Program-made: the position numbers and the translations under genes
Origin: Plutella xylostella
Lineage: Eukaryota > Arthropoda > Insecta > Lepidoptera > Plutellidae
Direction of reading: 5' to 3'
NCBI RefSeq assembly: GCF_932276165.1
Contig: NC_063999.1
Coordinates: forward strand, 3,846,501 to 3,910,500
DNA: 64,000 bases
Shown: positions 57,928-64,000 of the stretch, piece after piece
Layout: each line of letters begins with the position of its first letter
Numbering within the stretch: position 1 is the stretch's first letter
The notes under the pieces: generated by a model
What the model was told of the DNA's origin: nothing
Seen by the model: only the letters and a program-made list of their open reading frames with translations
The model's database searches: none

Positions 57928-57960
57928 AGATGGATGTTAATTAGTAATTAACATCCATCT
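57928..57960. repeat. Perfect 16-bp palindrome with 1-base spacer
   Basis: AGATGGATGTTAATTA, G, TAATTAACATCCATCT: the arms are exact reverse complements. The following AATTACTAATTACC is again self-similar. Confidence 0.95.
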
Positions 57961-58014
57961 AATTACTAATTACCTACAATAACCAAACTTTCAAACGTAA
58001 AAAAATACTACGTG

Positions 58015-58085
58015 TACCTACTACGACTCGGCGTAGCAAGTAATGCTACGATGCAACGTAGCGCTACGAAATGCTACGATGCGAC
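58015..58085. repeat. CTACG-rich repeat array
   Basis: AATGCTACGATGC recurs at 58041 and 58070, with GCGTAGC, CGTAGCGCTACG and AACGTAGC between, forming interlocking direct and inverted repeats. It resembles the array at 38471-38580. Confidence 0.7.
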
Positions 58086-58149
58086 AACGTAGCAAATTCA
58101 TAGAACTTAGACAGAAAAAAACATACAAATTGAATTGAAAAAAATACAT

Positions 58150-58198
58150 ACAGACAAATTGGGAACCTCCTCCTTCGAAGTCGATTAGAAAGAGGAAA
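58150..58198 (+). repeat. Interspersed repeat 'GAACCTCCTCC..TTCGAAGTC', copy 2
   Basis: CAGACAAATTGGGAACCTCC then TTCGAAGTCGATTAGAAAG matches 10995-11050. It lies directly beside the CTACG array. Confidence 0.7.
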
Positions 58199-59497
58199 AA
58201 CTATTACAAATCCTTTGTAAGTTTTATAAATAACGACGTTACCTACATTACGTAGTTCAATAAAATTCATAATTTTAAACGGTTAGTTTTTTAAAATCTA
58301 TTATCTCAATCATGTCCTCTATATATAATCGTGTAAAATAGTTCTTCCCACTGACCCATTTAAATAAACCACGTGTAGGTATATCGGTACGTATAAAGCT
58401 TTGCTTTCAAAGACACCTGGCGCCTAGCCCTTTCGTATCGGACGAGGCCCTTATTGACGACCTTTCCTTTATTTTTTGTCTCGTTTCCGCCTACTATAAG
58501 CATTCTAAGAATACCTATATACTTACATATGGGTCTATCCAACTTCAAATACAGTATAGAAAAGCAGTAAATAGACCACATAGAGAAATTAAACAGAATC
58601 GACCCCCTGTTTCGCAATGTATAATTAAGATTCAAAGCAAGCAGCAGAACTAGCGCCGCTATTTGAAAAAACAAAATAACTTCCGTTTGAAAGAGTTTTT
58701 CCCAAAACTGCCATGTTTCAGGACCTCTTCATGCTAATTCGAATTTTAAGGACGTACCTCCCAATACCATACAAATTTTTGTTAGGTCTCACTACTCGAT
58801 CGGTAATGAAAACCCTACACTAAGCACTCTAAGCAACACGGTCAACATGCTTAAGAAAAAACATCAGGAGGACTTTTCTGGAACCCAATGATGTGGCATA
58901 AATGGAGCCCCTGGAGTGCCACAAATGCCATGCCCAGAGAGGCCAATTAAGGCTAACTCTATGTACATGATCTACCTCTAACCTTGTGTAGGTTTCTCGA
59001 TCATTAAATCATTACGCTTCATCCGACATGCGTAAAGGTTATCGATTCACAGAATTATATTATTATTAGAAACCTTTATACGTGTGACGGATTTCCCTAT
59101 TGGCTCGATTCTTTCGTGGACAAATTAGGTACCTACTTTGTTATTTATTCAGTAGATGTATTATGATTTACTACTCTGTTTAAATTTAATTTAAATATTG
59201 ATGGTTCAATATACTATTCCTAATTATAACTAAATATACCTATTCACCTATATGTAGGTATATGTGAAATTTGACCAACCACAACCTAAATATAGTCCAA
59301 TACAGGACATCAATCCAAATTTAAGAGTTATTGCCCATCTTCTCACACAACCTTAAACGTAACCTTCTAATACCACTCTTACTTAAACTTCCACTAACTA
59401 ATTAATAGACGTGTAGGTATTTATAGATAAATATATATTTATAACATCGTCGACCTTTTAGCTTTAATATGTGTCAACCTGACTGAGCCGGTTGGTG
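58199..59497. other. Stretch without a supported gene
   Basis: A 104-codon minus-strand frame (58360-58674) starts with a hydrophobic segment but has no supporting context. No repeat family identified. Confidence 0.4.
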
Positions 59498-59854
59498 TAT
59501 ACAGGGTGAAATTTATTCGTGTTTTGGTAGACGGCATAAGAATTATTTTCAATTTAGGTTCAACAAGTAACATATTTTTAGTCACTATGAGATTCAATAT
59601 CATATTAGGGACAATAATTAGACAAACGAAGCGTGGGATGCCCTTATACCAGCCTATTGTGGAGAACGAGACTTGTAAGCTTCTTTTAATTTAAGGGTGA
59701 AAGTGAGGTGAAAGTTACCTGTCAATCAAACATGAAGCATACGTAAATTATGCTTACGACTGTTAGCAAGCGCGACATCCGCTTTTTACTGTAAATTTGT
59801 ATCCACGTGATGTATTTTATCTTCCTGTATTACGTATAAAAGTCATCCTGTATA
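59498..59854. mobile_element. Candidate MITE with TATACAGGGTGA / TCATCCTGTATA ends
   Basis: TATACAGGGTGA (59498) and TCATCCTGTATA (59843-59854) are inverted with one mismatch and delimit about 357 bp without coding support. The ends resemble those of the ACAGGGTG repeats but the interior differs. Short arms make the call tentative. Confidence 0.55.
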
Positions 59855-60139
59855 CCTTATGCCGGTACTTATAGATTACGAAACATCTTAGCTAAAACCA
59901 TCTTATCCCATCCTCTTAGCTAACTTTCCGTCTCTCCTGCTGCTTTTAGAAATTCTTTCATGTTATTATTTTGAGCATTATTTCAGGAGGTGGGTCTTTC
60001 AAGATTAATTCTAGGTTCATATGTATTTCTAAAGAAAACTATTTTTTTGTTTGAACAGTTATTGCTTGTAGAACATAAAGATAAAAGGGGCTACTTTCAT
60101 AATTCCAATAAATATGAAGTTATAAAATTCTCAGATAGC

Positions 60140-60173
60140 ATGTATTTGCAGTTAGCTCTAACTGCAAATACAT
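60140..60173. repeat. Perfect 16-bp hairpin with 2-base loop
   Basis: ATGTATTTGCAGTTAG, CT, CTAACTGCAAATACAT are exact reverse complements. CAGATA and TATCTG outside extend the structure after an internal bulge. Confidence 0.95.
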
Positions 60174-60201
60174 ACTAGGTATCTGATAGATATAAATCAT
60201 A

Positions 60202-60362
60202 GTATTTTTATGAAGCCATAGCTGAGTATCACTGCTGGGCAAAAGCCCCCCATGCTTATTCCACAAGTCTCTGTTATCGACCTCCTGACGCCAATCCGGC
60301 AAAAATGTGTCCAGATGGTCCCGTCACCTCTGCCTAGGTCTACCTAGGCGCCTTCGACCGTG
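60202..60362 (-). pseudogene. RTE LINE C-terminal fragment
   Basis: Minus strand reads GRPRQR, HLDTFLPDWRQEVDNRDLWNKHGG, then CCCAGCAGTGATACTCAGCT. It is homologous to the C-terminus at 6340-6489 (DLDRFLPDWRQVVDNRDVW) but has a stop and a frameshift in the G run, and no clean A tail. An AT dinucleotide tract (60371-60395) abuts its truncated 5' side. Confidence 0.88.
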
Positions 60363-60639
60363 GATTTAAATGATATATATATATATATATATATAATATA
60401 AATTATATGATACATGTATTTTACTGAATCACCTAGCTGCAAAATATCTTACACCAAAAAACAAAACGACCCAGTCTATAAAAATCACCTTGAAAAAAAA
60501 CTCAACAAAAGCAATTGATCTGCCAACGATGACCCTCGAAAAATGGGAGTATCGATGTCAGCGAAAAAATCAGGGCATTTTACGAAAATAAAAAGTGAGG
60601 CCGCAGCGAAAGCGTGTCCATTATGCAAACAAAGAAGAC

Positions 60640-60702
60640 AGGGGTGGTGCGGCGCGGCCCGCAAAGCCTAGCTGGAGGGCCCTCGGGTTGAGAAGCGCTG
60701 CC
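60640..60702. repeat. hAT-like terminal fragment
   Basis: GGAGGGCCCTCGGGTTGAGAAGCGCTG is the kind of terminal sequence found on hAT-derived elements (inverted: CAGCGCTTCTCAACC). Only one end is present and no flanking duplication was found. Confidence 0.45.
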
Positions 60703-61357
60703 TAATTAGAAGAATGAGGCCTGCTGCGCAACACTCATTTTTATTGTTTTGCAAGAGTTTTTAAATTGCAAGGCAGTGGACCCAGGATTAAATATTTCAA
60801 GTTAATAAACTAATCAATAAAAAATATAATCATCTATTTTACCTAAAAGGAGAAAAGCGTATTGTATTGAGAAATGATCTCATTATTGCACAGCTATAGT
60901 AGTATGTAAGTATAGTACTACTAGTGAAATGTTTTCACTTTAAATGAGACGCGATAGTCGGGCGTATAAAATTTCACTTCACACCATTCAGTTTATATGG
61001 AGCGAGCTCCTACGAATGGATCGCAGATTGCATCTTATTTTCTCAGGCGGAAATTGCAGTTGACTCATTTAAGTTTTTTCAGCTACGGAAACTGTATACA
61101 GGAACACCCGAGCGGCAATATACATTTATATACTTATACTTTATACATGATTATGTCCTGTAGCTAAAATTGTTATTGAGTGTAAATGTTAGCTTGATAT
61201 TTAATGGTTGCAGCGCGGGGCTTACTAAGCGTTTCTGTGAACTTGGAAGTGACCGCCTATTGTGAAATTTCCAGTGTAGAGGTAAAATTGTATTATTGAT
61301 ATTTCAACATCACAAATCCTGTGACAAAGAGAAACTTAATAAACTTTAGCTTCTTTA
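60703..61357. other. AT-rich stretch without a supported gene
   Basis: Nothing recognised. Confidence 0.45.
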
Positions 61358-61562
61358 AATCCTAATCCTAACTAATATTATAAATGCGAAAGTAACTGTG
61401 TCTGTCTGTTAGTCTTTCACGCCAAAAATACTGAACGGATCTGAATGAAATTTGGTATACATATGGTCTAGACCCTGAGAAAGAACATAGGCTACTTTTT
61501 ATCCCGGAATTCCCACGGGAAAACTTTTTAAGGCGAAGCGATGCACGCGGGAACAGCTAGTA
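61358..61562 (-). repeat. 'CTAGCTGTTCCCGCG' repeat, minus-strand copy
   Basis: Minus strand: TACTAGCTGTTCCCGCG, AAAAGTTTTCCCGTGGGAAT, AAAGTAGCCTATGTTCTTTC, ACCAAATTTCATTCAGATCC, GCGTGAAAGACTAACAGACA, then ATTTATAATATTAGTTAGG and ATTAGGATT. Very close to the plus copy at 39832-40033 but without the long TA tract. Confidence 0.87.
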
Positions 61563-62505
61563 AAAAATGAACTTTGAAAAAAAAAACAGCAATTCAGCAG
61601 CTTTCAGACTCCGAGGAAGGCGTGAGCTCGTGCGGGGAGAGCGAATCAAAATCACATCTTTCTTAGAAGCCCGCCGGGACCGGCGCTGAAACTCATAAAT
61701 TAGTTCAACACTCTTCTTCTTTTCCAAAATTCCATTAATTGTGTGGGTTTTGGCACTATCTGAGACTGTAAAACGAAATGTACAGCGGCGCGAAGACGTT
61801 AGTTTTGGTAAAAAGAAAAGGAAACTGTATTTTCAGGTAGCAATTTTCAGCAGCGTGACTGTGGGAGCAGTTTGTATTAGACTTTCAATAACCCAAAAAT
61901 TTCGTAATATTTTTACACACAAATAAAATATCATAATCATCACCAATAATCGTCCTCCCAACTAAAAGGAGTTGGGTATTATAATGATTGCTGAATGTTT
62001 CATAATTGCAGATTATGGTAGTGCCTCCACTAGCCGGGCATATTAAATAATCTTGGCGGTTTGAATTATAACACCTTGTATGCCGGATCTTGGCCTGCAA
62101 ACTACAAAGCAAGGAGATAATAGATTTAATATCTACCTTCGTAAAATGTTTGTATAAAATGTTTCATAATTTTGAAATATTCTATTGGTGATTTTTTTTC
62201 TGATTTTGATTAGTACAACCTAAAGAAGTAGTAAGTAAAGAAGAAGAAAAAGAAGTAACCTTATGCTAGGTTATCAGTTATCGGAAAAAGCTTTCTTGTG
62301 ACTTTTGTACCATTCAAACCTCACACACTCAGCGCGTAATCAATCCATTGTAGGACACGGCCCCCTCGAATACAGGAGGGTATTTCCAATCTCCAGATTT
62401 AGCAGGTGGATTGGAAATATCACACAGCTATTATATCAAGTATTTTTTAATGTATGTATGTATGTATGTAACAAGAATACCACATAGATATTCTTGTTAC
62501 ACTTA
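61563..62505. other. Stretch without a supported gene
   Basis: Short frames on both strands (61741-61926, 61885-62112) are not supported. A GTAT microsatellite sits at 62450-62469. Confidence 0.4.
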
Positions 62506-62700
62506 CCGAATAGAGTGGCCGAGACCAATGTACGGCTAGCAATTGAATGCTTGCTCGGCCGAGGCTACCGTCTCAGCCACTCTACTCGGTAGTTGTAATC
62601 AGGGTATAACACAAGCATTTAACATTAAGTCCGATGGCAAATATCTGTCTTAAAACAAATATCTGTCCCGGCCGGTAGTTGAACCCGGAAACCTAGCTTC
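62506..62700 (-). mobile_element. Hairpin plus diverged tRNA-SINE body
   Basis: TACCGAATAGAGTGGCCGAG (about 62505-62524) and its near complement at 62572-62592 form a 20-bp imperfect stem. The next segment has AACAAATATCTGTCCCGGCC and TTGAACCCGGAAACC, which align with AACAAATATCTGCCACATCC and TCGAACCCGGGACC of the SINE at 25914-26177. It is probably an old minus-strand copy with an altered head. Confidence 0.55.
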
Positions 62701-63399
62701 CGTCAACTCAGACCTCACTTCGTCTCAATTATTATAGCCAAGTTTTACTTGCGGCTTTTATAACAGTTTTTTTTCTAGGAGCGGCTGAAGTGACCTCTCT
62801 CCCAGTAAGCCCGCTGAGTGGTACTTAGGTCTCTTCCTAGGCATAGTTCAAGGGGGTATCATATGCCAGCGACACAGCCCCTCCATTATCATAAGGCTCT
62901 ATAAATAGAGAACTGTTTGTATGAGGTCTTATTGTTTGTTGTGTACATTAATTTATTGATAAGGTCAAAAAGTGACAATAACAGATATTAGTAAAAAAAA
63001 CACTGGCATTTCTTAACCCTTAAGGCAAGGGGAAGTACCCACCTTATTTTGAAGTCTAGTGACTTAAGTTACGGGCGAAAACCAATGAAAAAAAATTGTA
63101 TTGCCATGCTTTATTATACTACGAAGACGCTTCAGTTCAGTACAGACTAGGTTTAGTCATAGTCAATTTACCAATTCACCAATCGTTACAATTTACCACA
63201 CAACTATATTATAGTACCTCCATAAATTCAATTTGTGATTGAAAAATGCCGTTAAAATTTTAAGCTGACATTTTGAATTCACTATGAAAGCGTGACTGGG
63301 CTCAAAATAATCTACTTAAATTTAATTCCGCTACGCCCAAGTCTAGGCGCCGCTGCATCATTTATTCACAAATGCCCTGAGGTGGCGCCCTTCTAACAC
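62701..63399. other. Stretch without a supported gene
   Basis: Nothing beyond short frames and AT-rich sequence. Confidence 0.45.
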
Positions 63400-63424
63400 A
63401 GATAGTACCACAAGCAATGTATTT

Positions 63425-63760
63425 ATTCATATTTATTATTATTTTATTTATTTATTTATTATTTATTGGAGAATCAACAGCATGTTCTTACTTATAATAA
63501 CTTAAGATAGCTATTTAATATATTATTAGACATGCCATTAACAGATTCCCACAGATAGAAACAAAGCAAGTGGTTATCACTTGCAATTATTGTCCTCTGA
63601 CTAACCCTTCGGATATTACCTAGGTATATTCCAATAAATAAATGTATGTGTTCACGATCATCAAGAGAGCTAAATTCATACGATCCTAAACTTATTATTT
63701 TATTCTGCACCAACGACAGTCTTAACGATGATCTTGTTTATTTAGTAAAAGTTTGTCTTG
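63425..63760 (-). mobile_element. Probable retroelement 3' end with TAAA tail
   Basis: On the minus strand a 73-codon frame (63713-63492) ends about 20 bases before ATTCTCCAATAAATAATAAA and a run of TAAA units (63430-63463). A frame that closes next to a tandem TAAA tail is the pattern of a truncated LINE. I do not recognise the peptide, so a host 3' end is an alternative. Confidence 0.4.
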
Positions 63761-64000
63761 TGTAAAGTAAAAAATAAATTTATCTTTATATAATTTTATA
63801 TTTAAAAGTCTTTATGAAAAAGAAGAATTTCCCTGAGAAAAATTTCAAAGTAACGCTATAAACACAAATAACTTATTTACCTAGAGGATATTTTCATAGT
63901 AAACTTACTTTACATACTAAAGGTCATTTCGCATGAAGAAGTCTGAGAGCTTTCAGGCTTTTCCAGGAAAACCCACGGCTATCCCACGAGCAATTCGTCC

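Noticed and set aside
1..64000. CRISPR arrays, operons or prokaryotic defence systems
   Set aside because: There are no regularly spaced repeats with unique spacers and no gene packing; composition and repeats are those of an insect nuclear genome.

Overview
This looks like a piece of a moth or butterfly (Lepidoptera) nuclear genome. The sequence is AT-rich, full of short GTAGGTAC/GTACCTAC motifs, and crowded with interspersed repeats that I recognise as typical of Lepidoptera: RTE-type LINE 3' ends with the 'CAGCAGTGGG' tail, tRNA- and 5S-derived SINEs, 'GGGCCACTTGCA' MITEs, and the 'CTAGCTGTTCCCGCG' repeat. There is no bacterial-style gene packing, no operon, no rRNA or functional tRNA gene and no CRISPR array. 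Almost every protein-coding stretch that can be defended belongs to a non-LTR retrotransposon. The only plausible host coding sequence is a short first coding exon at about 12.88 kb in a GC-rich island.

Layout. 0-7 kb: a 5S-derived SINE (972-1360), a MITE with 51-bp terminal inverted repeats (5880-6096) and a recently inserted, 5'-truncated RTE LINE with an 11-bp target-site duplication (6182-6513). 7.15-9.82 kb: a 2.7-kb element with 20-bp inverted ends, a repeated CCGAGGTA-type motif, and an NRF-1-like site next to splice and polyadenylation signals. 12.4-12.93 kb: CpG-rich candidate promoter and first exon of a host gene. 15.3-16.3 kb: LINE remnant, tRNA-SINE and paired CRE-like sites. 18.7-21.5 kb: minus-strand LINE with one frameshift. 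25.7-26.2 kb: two tRNA-SINEs head to head. 29.3-30.3 kb: truncated LINE with a perfect 10-bp target-site duplication. 33.1-36.9 kb: the best preserved element, a two-ORF LINE with apparently intact endonuclease and reverse transcriptase. 44.5-46.0 kb: a DNA transposon with a perfect 8-bp duplication inserted inside another repeat. 47.4-49.6 kb: truncated LINE with an intact RT domain. 49.8-53.5 kb: several MITEs, a GATCCGATTT-type tandem array and a LINE 3' end. 55.8-64 kb: perfect hairpins, more MITE, SINE and LINE remnants.

How the parts relate: the LINEs supply reverse transcriptase. The 5S-SINE shares a 3'-end motif with the RTE copy in the same window and so is probably mobilised by an RTE-type element. 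At least eight pieces of one 'ACAGGGTGTTGCAAAA' repeat are scattered through the window, and one of them was split by the 44.5-kb transposon, which fixes that transposon's boundaries. I found no convincing new cellular system; the interesting signals are in the mobile-element biology.
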